From Burhinus oedicnemus (taxonomy: Eukaryota; Chordata; Aves; Charadriiformes; Burhinidae): a DNA stretch of 64,000 nt. Positions 35,212 to 48,513 of this stretch are shown piece after piece. A model generated the notes under the pieces. It ran no database searches, was not told the origin of the DNA, and saw only the letters and a program-made list of their open reading frames with translations. Where the stretch lies: NCBI GenBank assembly GCA_008921705.1, contig VFFE01007640.1:2228042-2292041 (forward strand), read 5' to 3'. Numbering within the stretch: the stretch's first letter is position 1; every line of letters begins with the position of its first letter. The translations under genes were made by a program, and so were the position numbers.

Positions 35212-38200
35212 TTTTTTTGTGCAATACAACGGTTAACAATGTAAAGCATTTCTGCTGTTACCAGTCTGGAGGTTTCTTCTGCATCAAACCCCTTAACAGC
35301 TGTCCTTGCTGTACCTGGATGAGCAGCACACAGCCAGAAGCACTTGGAAGAGCTTCCTCATGAGTTACCTCCCCTGAGACACCCTCAAACCACCTTCTCC
35401 AATGGGTTCCCCCAAGCCTTGGCTCTTGCGCTTTTCCAGAGGTAAAAGACATTGTGTGTGGTTGCGTAAGGAGCCAAGAGAAAAATACCCTCTCCTTTTA
35501 ATGTGTTAAGAGAGGAAGGATTTACCAGGGAGGTATTTATAGAAGAAAACGTGTACTTGCTCAGAAATTATGGGTGATCAAGAAAGGCGAAGACGAAACG
35601 TATCAAGAGGGGAACAGATGCTGTGCAGGAGCTCTGTGTGCAGGTCGAGCTGTGTTAACTGGGTACAGGGAAAGCAGGAAAAGGAGTGATTGACGTGGGA
35701 TAGCTAAGGAGAGGTTTCATAAAGTGGTGACTAGTTTCCAACTGAACACCAAGTCTAGCCATGTTTGGGCCGTTTTGTGGAATTTGTTGCTGCAAATTTG
35801 TTGCTTCGCCAGGAAGTCATAAAACTCCAAATCTTAGTGATTAACTCTCCTTGTTGAATGGGAGGGGAGATGAGTATAGCAGAAAAGAACAAAAAATCAG
35901 TGCACAAGCTTGTAAAAAACAGTTAAGAGTGGGATAGAACTAGTAAGAAACTGAAATTCAAGTGATACTGAAAATCCAAAATCATGTCTTGGCTTTTTCA
36001 GTTTTCCCCTTGCCCCTGAATCTCCGATTTGTACTATTCTGCTTCAGGAAGATCTTCCCTTATCTTTTGGATAAGATTTAAAACTGAGAGCCCAAGCTTT
36101 TGATGTTCTGCTGCAAGAAAAGGTCTTTGTGTTATGGCCAACTTCCAAAATAGCTAGTATTTTCATTGTGATTTTTATTGGCTCCAGGTTATTGGCCAGC
36201 ATTTGCAGGGGAAGATGAAGACACAACAGTTGTGTGCATCCTTTGACCTCTCCATGAGAGAGAGGATATGTTGCTAAGGATTAAGGCTACCTGTGACAGG
36301 GTGCAAGGGCACCATCTGGTTTCTGGCAAATTGGCAGTTATCCCCAGTATGAGTTTCTCGTGTTCTTAGAGGACAAAGTTTAAAATGGCTGCATGGGAAG
36401 GCAAACCTTGGCAGCACATGTCTCAGGGAGGGTCTGAGCAGTGGAGAACCTTTGAATTACACTAATTTTAATGCCTCCTTTTAAAGATATGATTGTAGGC
36501 AATCTCTTACTCCAGAGATACTGTTGTCTGTTTATTAACTCTCGCATGTATCAACGCCTGTAGAATAGACATAACCTATTTTATTGATAATATACTACTA
36601 AAACATCATAAAAACAGGCACAAATGCTCCCATGGTGCCAAATTGCAGTGTGACAGCCACAGATGAAGCAGCCGACCACTGCTCAGCAGTCATCAGTGTA
36701 ACAACGCGCCAATATTTCTTACAAGTTACTTCAACAGGTCAAAGGGAGAGGAGAAAGAAAAGGGACTGTTATGTCAGTGTCTTTTGAGACATTTCGTTAA
36801 AAGCAACGTTGGATGCACTATGGGCATCTTCTTTCCATCCCAGAAAGCTCCAGCTTCACTTTATGTGACTCACTCCCCCCCGCAGAGCTCAGAGCATCGC
36901 CTTTCTTAGACTTTCTCCCATTATCAGGAAGCTGTTTCACCCTGAATTTCCCCAGCTTGCTGCACGATTGTCAATATAGCAATTTTTATATGGTTTTTTT
37001 TTTTAATGTATTTGATTCCCTGCAACCACATGGAACTTCCCTGACTTCTCATGCCTCACTGGCACTGGCTTTGGACCTGAGATACTGCATTACACGGCAT
37101 TTGCAAAGCTATGTTGCCTCCCTTCCCCACGCCTGCAAGCTGCCAGAAGAAATATCCCGAAAATACTTGAGAAAGGCTTAGTCTGGGACCAGCTGCGGAT
37201 TGGCGGTTGCTGGTTCTGAGTACAAGGCAAAACAGCAGAGGATTATGCAGCTGAATGAGCAGCAGCGGTAAGGGAAATTCAGGATGAAAAATGCCAAATT
37301 CCTGGAAAACTGGGCAACGTCTGAGGCTGCAGACAGACCATTGGTATGAGAATCTCTCTGAGCAGAGAGAAACGAGTGACAATAACGATCTGGAAGCTGT
37401 CTGCTGCCCCTAACTGCTAACGCACTCTTCCATGTCAATTTGGCACAGAAAAATCTTTAGCTACAGTGCTCGGCATGAATATGTACTGGTGCGAAAAAGA
37501 CACCAGCATGGGTGTCTTTGCCTTCAGTCTGACTGGGAGCAACAGGCACAGAGCTCATTCTTGCGCCCTGGTGAAGGCTAGTCCAAAAAGCAATGGGATG
37601 TAAGGACTCTCCGCGACTTGATTTGGCCTTTCTTTTTGAAGAAAAATGAAGACACCATCACAGGAGATGGACAAGGTGAGCCTTCCACCGAGGACACCCT
37701 TCACCCTGCCTACCGCTTGCTCATAAAGCCTCAGCTGAGCGCTCTGACCGCAGGAATGAGCTCTTCGACCATCGGCTGAGCATCTGCAGGGTGGTGTCTG
37801 AGTGTGCGTTTCGGCACCTCGGGGCCCGTAGCATATACTTAATATTTGGCTTGAGAGACAGGGTGCTGGTACCTTTCCTGTATTGGGGTTGACAGCTGCG
37901 TCTATAAAACTGCCCGGGTAACTGAAGCAGCGAAGTGATTTAATCATCTAGGGACACAATCAACAACAGGCAGGGACAATTCATGCAAAGGCCTTGACCA
38001 GCCTTTTAGAAAAACATATGGACCCCAGAGCCTCAAGGAAACTGCCTGAATCCTGTCCACCTTGGAAAACCCTTGAGAGATTTCTTAGTTCTCTTTCTTG
38101 TGAGCTTTGGCCAGCAATTCTGTTTGGACAGGGTGGTCCAGAGGCTTCTGAATAAATAAGGGAATATTTACTTCTTTCCCTCTCTCTTTTACTTGGAGAT

Positions 38201-39360
38201 ATCTCGCCATTATCTGTTCAAGGTTCTGCTATATTGCAAAGAATCAAGGTGGTTTTTGATGTTCCCGGTTTGCAGATAGTGGCTAAAATGTGGGAAAACT
38301 CATCAAATGAATGTCACGTAAAATGAAAAAGAAAGCTGGCAGAAAATCTATAGAAGCGAAGTACCAAACCATACAGACTCAGGCAGGAATTTAGGACTTA
38401 GTCATAAGAAAAGTGCAATGCAGGAGGGACGTTAAAATTCAGTAACTGGGAAATTGCAATGAGTGTCGCATGAAACATAGGCTACTATTATTTTGATGTG
38501 AAAGCATATCTGATCTAGACAGTGTATTGGTGATATTTTCAGGTCTTACATGTGATGCATCTGGTCTAAAGCACGTGGTACTGGTATTATGAACGTCCAG
38601 CCTGCATGGGAGATAGGCTAGCTGGCAGCAGACAGAGCTGATATTTCTGGTCTGAAAGGCACTCGTATTCACTTCATTATGTCCAAACCCTTGGTAGTTA
38701 GCAAAAAAACCCCTTGCTCGGAGGCACTTGAAAGTACTTTCATTGCTGTGATTCTTAAAGTCCATTGCAGCTATGCAGAAAGCAATCACTCTGTTCTGGT
38801 AAGCCTTATTTTTTTAGGACGTGTTTTACCTTTGTCTCTCCTCAAAATGCAAGCAACTGAGACCCCCCTTGCAGCCTGGCTTTGTATCACTGGTGAGCAC
38901 CAAAGGTTTTGATCGTGGAAGTGGTAGTGCAAGGGACCCAGGGAGGGTCCCAGAGACCACCGCTCTGAAGCTTCGCTGGAGAACGTGGGGCATGACAACT
39001 GATGTCCCCAGCAGGGACCTCAAAAGGAGGCTGAGGGATCCAGCTCTGACAGGCTATAAACCGGTGCCAAAAGGCTTTGGAGGGTCCCAGTTGCCCAAAG
39101 CAATGACCTTAGGAGACATAAGCAAAACCCAAAACGCGGTACTTGAAAGCAAGTCAGCTTTAGCATGCGTTTCCCCAAGGATGGATTCCTCGTAGCCTGC
39201 CTTTGCCAGGCTTTTGAAATGGAAGTGCTTTGCTTCCTATAATACAAACCATACTTTTGTCCAAGATTTCAGTTACTGACTTACTCACATGCAGATTCCA
39301 GGTGATAAAACAGAAGAAGAGAGCATGCTTTATCTTGTCCAGCTTCTTTCTATCCGTTTT

Positions 39361-39405
39361 ATATTTATTTATTTATGTATTTATGTATTTATTTATTTAT
39401 TTTAA
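39361..39405. repeat. (ATTT)n microsatellite
   Basis: About eleven tetranucleotide units ATTT/ATGT with two variant units. Confidence 0.88.
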
Positions 39406-40384
39406 GAAACCCTGCTGAATAAGAAGGTACGCATTTGTGTTTTCTGCTGAATCATTCTTTCTGTCGCCCTTACAAGACTCCCTTTGAAGCCGGTATATAT
39501 TTTTCCCAGTGTGGTATTCCACCGTGCTGCCTGTGTCTTCCCCTCCTGCCTGTGGCCCTCAAGGCACTGCTGCTTGTGCAGCCCATGGTTGACCACGCAA
39601 GACATTCCCGTCCACAACGGCAGCTTTGTAAGATGATCTCTGTCGATGATCTCTGTCCTTCCATGTTTTATGTTCTTTGCCCGCTGGCTTCTGCTCCCAA
39701 GTCTTCTGGCTTCACGGCTGCCAAAACAGAATAGTTTCAGCTTTTGGTTGCTATCTCTTCCCGTTCTCTAGTTCAAATAGAATTAGGTTTGGAGGGATTT
39801 CTTAAACACAGCTTATCATTTTTACTCAAATAAGCATAACAGATAATCCATCAAATGCCAGACATAGATTGTGTGACTCTGACTCTCACAAACTCACGTT
39901 TCTCTGTGGCCTTTTTCTTTGAAAAGAAGCACAGCCGCACTGCGTGGCTATGTTTAATTATTTCCAAGAGGTGATTTCGTATTATTTCCTACGCTGCAGG
40001 GAAGCTTTCACTCACCTCATCTGGCTTGTGATTTAAAAGCACAATATAAGCAAATTTTAGCTTTTTGACTTGTACGTGACAACTGTAAGACTCATGAAAT
40101 GTCAAGGCTTGGTAGGACGTGTTTTCAGAGATGTACAATATAGGCTGCAAAACAATGAATGGCACAGGGAAGCTAAAACACATTTCAAAGTATCTTATCA
40201 CATAAAAAAGAAATCAGAAAGCAAACCATGAAATGAAAAGGAGGCAGAGAGTATGTGGTATAAGGAGGATACGTATCCTGGGAAACACATTGCCCGAAAC
40301 CCACCCTTGGGGCTGGGCACAAGGCCTGGCTCGCTGGCGGGGTGCGTGCCTCAGCCACCTTCCGAACGTGTGCTGGGACAGACC

Positions 40385-40402
40385 GAGGCGTGTGCACGCC
40401 TC
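40385..40402. other. Perfect 8-bp inverted repeat, 2-base spacer
   Basis: GAGGCGTG, TG, CACGCCTC: perfect arms in a CpG-rich patch. It could be a small hairpin or a dimer-type binding site, but it is short enough to occur by chance. Confidence 0.7.
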
Positions 40403-43400
40403 CCTGCTTTTCGGGTGCAAAACTTCTGCTTTAGGGCATAAGCTTATGCATGAGCTGTTAGAATAAAGGCAGTCATACTCTCGGAGACCTCTTATATTTT
40501 CCTCAAAAGCAGTGCGTGTCTGCGATTGCCAGAGACTGCATTATGGATATAATAAGTCACTGGTCTGACCCAGAGCAGAAACCCCTTTGTACTGAAAACG
40601 ATGTATTTATATATGATTTCATAATTATTCCTCTTGCTCGCCCCGCAGATCCTGCCTTTGTTTTGACTGTGTCTGTTAGGATATGCGCACAGCCAGGCTT
40701 ATCCTGACTCGTGGCTCCTCTCACCGGATAACAACGCGAGGAATTTCAGGACGGCGCAGATAACGAGAAGAGGGTAACATATATGCAGATGTATAGCCAG
40801 TTCAAGACTCCTCTCAGACTGATCTTCAATCTTTAGTTGTGTCTTTCGCAACTTCTGTCTGTCACAGAAAGTAGATGGCACCCGACGAGTGCCCTACTGC
40901 CCGTTATAAACTTATAATGTTCCGGCTTAAAAGTTTATTCTGTGCCGCTCACTCACTGCAAACAAGAGGAAGAGTCTTCTGTCGACATTCCTTTTCGTTA
41001 TTTTAGTTAGTAATTGGCTCTAAGGTATTGCACTCACCCCCAAATGCTGACGCTCTCGTGTTTCAGGTGATTATTTCTTGTAAAATTATTTTGAATCTTT
41101 TTGTGGCGATTGTGGGACGTAAATATACAGCGCTGTGCCAGCACTGAATTTGGGCTTAGGTCATTAAGAGGCAAACGCCCATGTGTTTGATTAACCCTCT
41201 TTAAATTTTTGTTCATTAGCTTATTTGCCCTTCTGGAAAGTGCTATTATGTCAGAGCAATCAGTGTGTATTTGTGCTGGAGGTGTGTGCAGGGCAGATGG
41301 TTTACCCAAGGATTCAAAAGTAAACCGTGGTCAGAGCTCAAGAGTGTTTTCTGCAGGTGGAGGAATGAAATGAGGAAAACAAAGGAAGGCTAGTAGAAAA
41401 AAAGAGATAACCATAATAAAAGCACAGATATGTAATGAAAGAGAATTTGATAAGGAGATTTTTTAAAAATAGTATTTAAAAAGACTACTGCAGTTTCAAT
41501 GAGTAATACAAATAGCTTATTTAAGGGATTTGATATTTTAATGGTGATTAGGCTGGTAGAAGCAGATTTGGGTATATTGCTGGATATTTGAGTTTAACGC
41601 TTTGATGAATATTGAATGGTATTCGCCCAAAGCCATTGTTTATTCCTCACATTATACGTGTGTATGGAATTTGAAAAACCAAATAGGAGAAGACAAGGTC
41701 CATGCCCTGAAGACTTTACAGTCTCCGGGTCTGCAGAGTACAGAGAACACATCACAGAACTAGACAGCTCTCAACATCTCCCGCACTATTAGCTAGCACA
41801 CTATGGTGCTATCTTTAAATAGATTTATTCATAGGATAAGGCCAGAATTAGAGTACCAAGGCAGACACTGTCGTGATTTTATTTAAAAAAAAACCCCAAC
41901 AAACTAACAATCAAAACCATGAAAGCTACAGAATTACCAGCTACAGCTGCCAAAATCCACTGGCAAAATAAGGTTAATCCATGAGTTCAAAGAGTGGCAG
42001 GTTGAATTTCAGGAAAAACAAGCCCTCCTGTGTTCTTTGGCAAAAAAAACCCTGCAATGATGTTCAGAATAAACATTCCCAGCAATGCTAAGTGCACGTT
42101 CCCTACCCATGCTAAGTCAGTGAAGCTGCCAGGCAGGCATGTACGGATTCAGCTGAGCATGGAAAATGGACACTGTCATGGTGATGGCTCGGTGTCTGAA
42201 AAAAGAACTTTTTCCATTTGAAAGCTAGCCTTTTCATATTGATTTCAGCAGATCTAAGGAATAAATCAGATGAGTTTAGTTGAGGGGAATGAGTGACTTT
42301 TGAATATATGCTGTTGCTAAGTTTCAGCCAAGACACCTTCTTGCCTTATGTCATGCCTTACGTCCGTGTGGAGAGTGCAGAGGGAGTGTAAACCACTCGC
42401 AGGTAACAACAACAGCTTTCTACACTTGTTTCGCACCTTTTTAAAATATCTCTACAAAGCCTAGGTAACAAAGAACAGGATTCAAACTCCCCAGGCTGAA
42501 TTTTTCCAACAATTCCATGATAACCCGTCTTTGAAAAAATAGCCAGGGGACTTACAGAAGATGATAGCCAATGTTTCTGCAAATGCACGCACCTCTGTTT
42601 TATTGCAGGAAGAGAGAAAGTAGTGAGTGGCAATTGATGTTCCCCAAGCAAGGGGAGCTTGTGGCACCAGCAGTGTGTGGAGTCTGGGATATCATTTTAG
42701 TTCATAGCGTTGTGAAACATAATGATACCAAGACAGTGTTTTGCATATCTGAAAGTTTAGACTCAGGTGTTCTCACAGTCTCTGTAGGATTCAGTCTACT
42801 CATGTGTGCAGTGCCGCTTAGCTACTTGACAGAGCGACAGGTATGCTGGGAAGCTTTGATGATATTGAAGTTTGTCAGTGGCCGTGCATGAGAGGAGCTG
42901 CCTGGCCCCTGTTGCCTGATGTGCCCAGAGACCATGGGGCACAGAAGGTGGAGGAAATGGGGTGGCTCAGGGAGGCAGCTCGCTGAGTTTCAAGCTGTCT
43001 TTGGCATGCGTTAAAGCAGCCTGGGGACTGTTTTAAACAACTCCAGTTGGGAATAAGCCAAACACAGTAGTATTCTGGCCAAGTCCCGGCACTCTCCTTT
43101 CTCCAGGGCCAGACAGGATTGATGGTATATTAGCAGGGTTCATTGACTGCGTGCCAGCAAGGGATGTTATAATGCCAAGAGAAATCTCAGCTAGTGAGAT
43201 CTGAAGAGCTTCCAGGCTTTAGGCACTGCTATATGAAGTTTATATGAAAAACAAGTCCTGAAAGTGTGAGGTTCTGGGTATCATGTTAAAAATGAGAAAG
43301 AGACAGCAGAAGCGAAAGAGAGCAAAGGGGAAGGACTTGGAAAGTTCAGTAATAAAAAGCGTTGCCGCTTGGAAAAAATATTTCCTGAATGAACTAGGAG

Positions 43401-44903
43401 AGCTTGTGAAGAGCTATGAAGTTGCTTTGGAATGGCACTGGCTTGGAAAGACCAGTAAGGTCATCCAACAGCCATGCAAGGGACAGAAGATAACATGATA
43501 GCAGAGCTAGGCCTGCCCAGGTTCTGCAAGTCCCCATAGTCTATTTGCGGCTCTCCGGCGTTAAGTGTAAAACTAGATCCTCTCCCTGCTCTAGTTCAAC
43601 CTCAAATCAGAACATGTGAAGCCGGAAAACTAATTCCTTGGAGAGCTCAGGATTTAACAATATTTTGGCAGGAATGGATGTCAAGTGGTCAAGTGTCCAA
43701 GTTCCATCCTAAAGCTGCCTTGGATTTTGCAGTATGCTCACTCCCAGAGGTCTTAGCTCCCTTGCTAATCTCTGTTCCCTTCCTAACTCTTTTTATTGGA
43801 GAGATATTATGTCACTTTGCTCCTGAACGGATAAATGTCTGACTAATATCCACTCCAAAGATGTTGACGACCAGTTTATTTGTGTTAGGATTGTATTTTG
43901 CTTAAATAATTATAAAGAGCAAGAAAAGGGAAGGGTATTTTGTACAAGAAGCAATCATATCCCATATCTACCTTCATTTTGTTAGGCAAAGAAACTATTT
44001 TAGTCCTGTCTCATCTCTGTTCTCTGGCTATCTGTCTTGCTTTTCTTTGCACCTGTGCCTATCTTTACTGAAGATAAAGATTTCAGCAACTAAGCCTACT
44101 ATAATCTGCCTCTGCAGGTACCTCTGGACCCATGGGTTACCAACATCTAACCACTTGTAGCCTTACAGTAATTGGCTGTTGTGTAATATTCCCGTTTTTA
44201 AGTTGAAATAAATGTAAAGAAGTCGAGGGCTCAAAAACACACATATAGACTGCAAATGTTCATGTGTCAATGGGCAGGTCCTCTTCTATCAACTAGACAA
44301 ATTTCAGACCTGAAAGAACATCACATTTTTTACATGCTTTGAGGCTTTGCAGGTGTCTAGCAGTCCACTGATGTTCTGGTTAAGCTGCCAGACCGGTAAA
44401 AGTTTATCAACTCTTACTGTGTAGAGATCAGCCGTACAGTTTGTGTGCACACAGCAACTGTGGTGGCTCCTGAAGGCATCTCACTGTGCAGGATTTAGCA
44501 AAGTTAGGTTGCCACACCCAAGAAGTGTAAGAGAAATTTTTGCCTGTGTGCCCATTTCAGTAGCACAAGTACTGTAAATCTGATTCATCCCTGAGGCATC
44601 AAATTCTCCAAACGTTACCATCACTTCTCTGGACACAATTACAGCACCTACAGACACTGGCAAGGAACATGCCTATATGGATACATCAGCTTTCCACTGA
44701 AGCCAGCGGTTGTCTGCAAGAAGAAATGGTCCAAGACTGAGAATCCATTCCTGAAGTCTAAATTTGGCAAAGTAGTTTATTGCCTGGACGGTTTTGCCTC
44801 CTCAACTAGTTCCTATAATTTTCTTCAGTTTTTTTGTTATTGCTTTCACAAATGTCATTACTTGAACTTTTTTCTGTAGTTTAGTACATCTCCATCTTAA
44901 GAC

Positions 44904-44957
44904 ACATCACCATCATCATCACCACCATGGTTATTATTACTGTTGTTATTATTATTT
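44904..44957. repeat. Compound (CAT/CAC)n and (TTA/TTG)n microsatellite
   Basis: Trinucleotide CATCAC-type units for about 25 bp, followed by TTATTATTACTG-type units. Confidence 0.8.
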
Positions 44958-46444
44958 GAAAAGGCTGTTCCTTACCTCTTACCAACCTTTAATTAATTGC
45001 TACAGAGAGATCACACCTAAACGAGCTGGTGCTTCAACTCTTCCTGGCAATGTCAGCTGTGAACAGAGGGCAGATGTTTTAAAAATCTTCAGCATGAAAA
45101 AGTAAGAGCTTTGAATCACATTGGCATGTTACATCATCTAAAGGGCTTCTTCAAGGAACAGATTTTTAAGGACGATTAATTGGCAATTAATGTTGGCAAT
45201 TGGCATTAGAGGTAAATCATTCCACTTAATTCTGGATGAGAGCTGTCTTTTAAGCATACCTTCTGGTGAAGTGAAGACCATTATTACCATTGATATATTT
45301 CATGTAGTTTTGGCCATGAGCAGACCTCTTTTCCTAACGCCAGGCAACATTTCAAATAGATGTCCACTACTTTCCTACCTTCTCTTTTAATTATCACTTT
45401 CTTCCTCCCCGTACCCAGTGGGAGTTAAAATGGGGCCTGGTTCAGCCCCGGAGGATTTAGTGGGTTTGTGATATCTTACTGAATTGCTTCTGCACGCTTG
45501 GTGCAAATTGAAACCTGTGCCTCTGGGGAAAGAGATCTCTGAGAGGCCATCGTGCTCCTTAGGTAATGCAGGAAGCCAAACCTCAACTTTCTTTATGTCA
45601 GAGGATTGTTCTCACCTTCTTGAGGTTTCATTTTCAAGTTCTGTGCTCAACTTTCTTCACGTATTGTTTGTCACTGCATGGGACTGACTTCAAGCTAGCA
45701 GACAGATCTAGAATTGGGCTGCATGGCTAACTGATGCTGTACATTTTATTAGAGATGTCCCTAATAGTTTTGCACATATGTAAGCCCTGAAGGAATCATC
45801 GTATCCTATAAGATGTCTTTCTGTATGACCCCGTTGTCCACTTTCCCTTGTAAATATGTCACTAACGGAGTATTTCATTAGTATCTCCCACAAAGATATT
45901 CAATCTTGTTTTAAAACTCCCAATCTTCTTTATTACTTGCTCTTACAATTACTCAATCTCCCAAACTTCTACTTTGAGTCAATGCAGATTTAAGTTCTCC
46001 GCGCTGGTGTTTTGCAATTCTCCAGTATTTAAAACTTAGGCAGGAACACATATGGTCTTCTCTTTGCATTCTATTGGTAGGTGTTGCTCCTAACAGAACT
46101 GATCAGAAATTCTTAGTAATAAGGTGGATAACATTGTCCTTAAAAGCCCACGCACTTTCTCTGTTGACTTGACCCATACCTGACAGATAATTCAATAATA
46201 AAGTTACTGTGGGACTTTGTGGCGCAGCGGTAATGTACCCTTTCAACAGATGAATGCTATGTGATGAAATGATGTTTAGAATGTCTTAATAAATACCAGT
46301 CCTATGGTTTTCATCATTTTAAGCCTTAATCAGAACTGCTCTTACATGTAGATGTCCAGGTCAGACAGCTTTCTCTGGCTCCCTGGAAAAGATGAACCAC
46401 TGGCAGCAAAATAGCTACTGCTCTGTCTTCCTAGAAATGCTGGT

Positions 46445-47000
46445 TGAAGGAGACCTCTGGAGGTCATTGGTTGAACTTCTCACCCAGACTGGATCTATCA
46501 CCAACTCCAGATCAAGTCAACCATGACTTTAGGCAGGTCTAGAAAATCTCCGAAGATGGGGATTCCATATCCACCCTGGGTAACTACTTTTTTCCCCCAT
46601 CCCTTTCAAAAAGCTGTAGGCTTCTATTGAATCTCCCTCTTGCCTCCTCTCTGTCAGACTAAACAAGCCCGGTTCTCTCAAACTCTCCTCACAAGTCACT
46701 TGGCCTGGCCAGCAATAATCTTGGCAGCTCTCTGCAGCATCCCCTCCAATTTCTCCCCTTGAATTAGGGAAGTCCAAAACTGGACCCATTATTCCAGGTG
46801 TGGCCTCACTGGGGCTAAGTAAAGGAAGATACTAATTGCATTTAATTTGCTGTCCTAATAGGGCTCATTATGCAAGTTTGCTGTATTCCGGATGTAAATA
46901 CACTGCCTCATGCTCAGCCTGGTGTCCACGACAATCCCTAGGCCTTTTTCAGCACCTTCTACTCGCATCAGTTGAATTCTGCCTGCTGTGGACATACCAG
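46445..47000 (-). mobile_element. Old diverged CR1 copy
   Basis: Read on the minus strand, the order is that of a CR1 C-terminal ORF2 and 3' UTR. On the plus strand GACCTCTGGAGGTCATTGGT (46451-46470) is the 3' UTR block. ACAAGCCCGGTTCTCTCAAA (46663-46682) and TTCCAGGTGTGGCCTCACTG (46791-46810) correspond to well-known CR1 blocks ('caggcccagttctctcag', 'ctccaggtgaggcctcacc'). The translated remnant includes REPGLFSLTERR, the relative of [13 protein letters not shown] in younger copies. Frames are broken and divergence is high. Homology fades after about 47000. This copy is clearly older than the one at 48.5 kb. Confidence 0.82.
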
Positions 47001-47670
47001 AGCTCAATTATTTGATAGCTACCTTTTTGGTCTTCTGAAGTACAACCTGATAACTTTTTCTTTGGTTAAGGGTATTGCTTCCCTTAGTCTTCTCCTGAAA
47101 TGTTGGGTTTTTTTTCTGATAATCTCAGTTCCCTTATAAACAGTCCTTCATTTGCTCCTGCACAGCCTTAAACAAAGCCATCAATCTTCAGATTCAAGGA
47201 TCTTCATGACCCACCTACCCCCCGTCTCTTATTTACCAGCTAGAAATGGCCACCCTCAGCAGTTACATACCATACTTTCAAAAAGACACCTTTGTGCTCT
47301 TCATCTGGTGTTTTTCATGAGTGGAAAGAGCTTCTTGCAAACCTTTGTGAAATCGTATAATGCATATTTTTATGCGTGTATACACCCATGTATAAAGATA
47401 TAAATACATTTAATATAATAGGAATCTCAAATCGATTGCATAAATAGCTCATAAAATTTCTGTGACCCGTGTTGAGGATGTTGGATTGGAAACGTTGTGT
47501 AGTTCTGGGTCTCATTCCTCTGTAGCTCCGCAGTCTGTCCACATCCCTGTTTGGTTTCTTGTTTCATCCTGCGATGATAAGCACTATAGTCAGAGGCTGA
47601 TTTTCTTTTCTGTGTATATTTAGACACTGACTAATACAATTTAACCTGCTGCTTGAGCAGGTGTCCAGTC

Positions 47671-47704
47671 ATTATCATCATAATAATGATAATGATAATA
47701 ATAA
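47671..47704. repeat. (ATA/ATG)n trinucleotide tract
   Basis: ATCATCATAATAATGATAATGATAATAATA-type units over about 34 bp. Confidence 0.8.
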
Positions 47705-47795
47705 ACCTAAACAAGGCTAATTTTAGCAGCCACCTGAGCTCGGCTTTCTGAAAATTAGTCATTCAAAATTCTAAATATCTAGTTTACAATCTGTC

Positions 47796-47885
47796 TGTTT
47801 TTCCTTTGCCATGTGTAAAACAGGGATAAAGTACTTATCTACTTCCCTGGAGAGTAAATATATTAAATAGTGCTTTTATATACCA
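47796..47885 (+). repeat. MIR/CORE-SINE-like remnant
   Basis: TTTTTCCTTTGCCATGTGTA, then AAACAGGGATAAAGTACTTA, CTACTTCCCTGGA, and then TATTAAATAGTGCTTTTATA. This follows, block by block, the MIR core and 3' part as I recall it ('tttcctcatctgtaaaatggggataa..gtacctacct...ggattaaatga...agtgctt'). It is the best MIR-like match in the window. It is very old and non-autonomous. Confidence 0.6.
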
Positions 47886-48054
47886 CACGGACAAGTTCTT
47901 ATAACTAAGAATGCAAATGAGATAGCCCCTTTCACATCAAGAGGTGTAGGCTACTCCTTCCTTCTTTAGCATTCAGAAAGAAACCTGAACTGCTTCCAAC
48001 TCTTCCTGCAGCTGGGGTGGAGATGTAAAAATTTACACCTTGTTTCAGGAAGTT

Positions 48055-48078
48055 TAAAAAAAAAAAAAGAAAAAAATA
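48055..48078. repeat. A-rich tract
   Basis: A homopolymer-like run with a single G interruption. Confidence 0.85.
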
Positions 48079-48513
48079 TCAACACAGAGCATTCCAGGCA
48101 GAAAACTGCAGATTTTTTTTTTATTTTAGATATCTGCAAACAAGCCCAGACGCAGCACGTGTTGCATTAAGTTTTTCCCGCTCTATTAACTTGCATTCCT
48201 GGCAGAAATATCGTGTTTCTCCACTCTGCAGCGATGCCGGGCTGCAGCCCTGCGGCATGCCAGAGGCTGGGGCACACACAAAGCCGGAATAGCATCGTGC
48301 TGCCAGAGGGACACATCACAGCTGCACTGAAAGGCTCCCGTCCACCTCCTACCTCAACTGCCTTTTTCTCCAGAAAAGCCAGATTCCTCGTCACGATATT
48401 TAGAACCTTTCTGAAGCAAGCATGTAGCCTGAAGAGCATATAAGCATGCTAGAAACAGGTCCCATGAGCAGTCAAGGAAGCCAGAAGAGTGAATGTGGAT
48501 AACTGGTATTTAC

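Larger units (their letters stand above)
35212..46440. other. Long unassigned stretch
   Basis: About 11 kb with no supported gene. It includes the simple repeats and palindrome listed separately, GC-richer patches at about 37.56-37.94 and 40.28-40.42 kb, and a segment near 41690-41735 (CCATGCCCTGAAGACTTTAC) that recalls the same ancient motif seen near 15.53 and 16.45 kb. A TGGCGCAGCGGT string at 46220-46231 matches an RNA polymerase III A box, but no B box follows. Confidence 0.5.

Noticed and set aside
37555..37947. 130-codon minus-strand frame with ATG
   Set aside because: It lies in a GC-richer patch where stops are rarer; the peptide shows no known domain or splice signals.
46220..46231. 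TGGCGCAGCGGT, a polymerase III A-box match (tRNA candidate)
   Set aside because: No B box at the right distance and no cloverleaf can be drawn.
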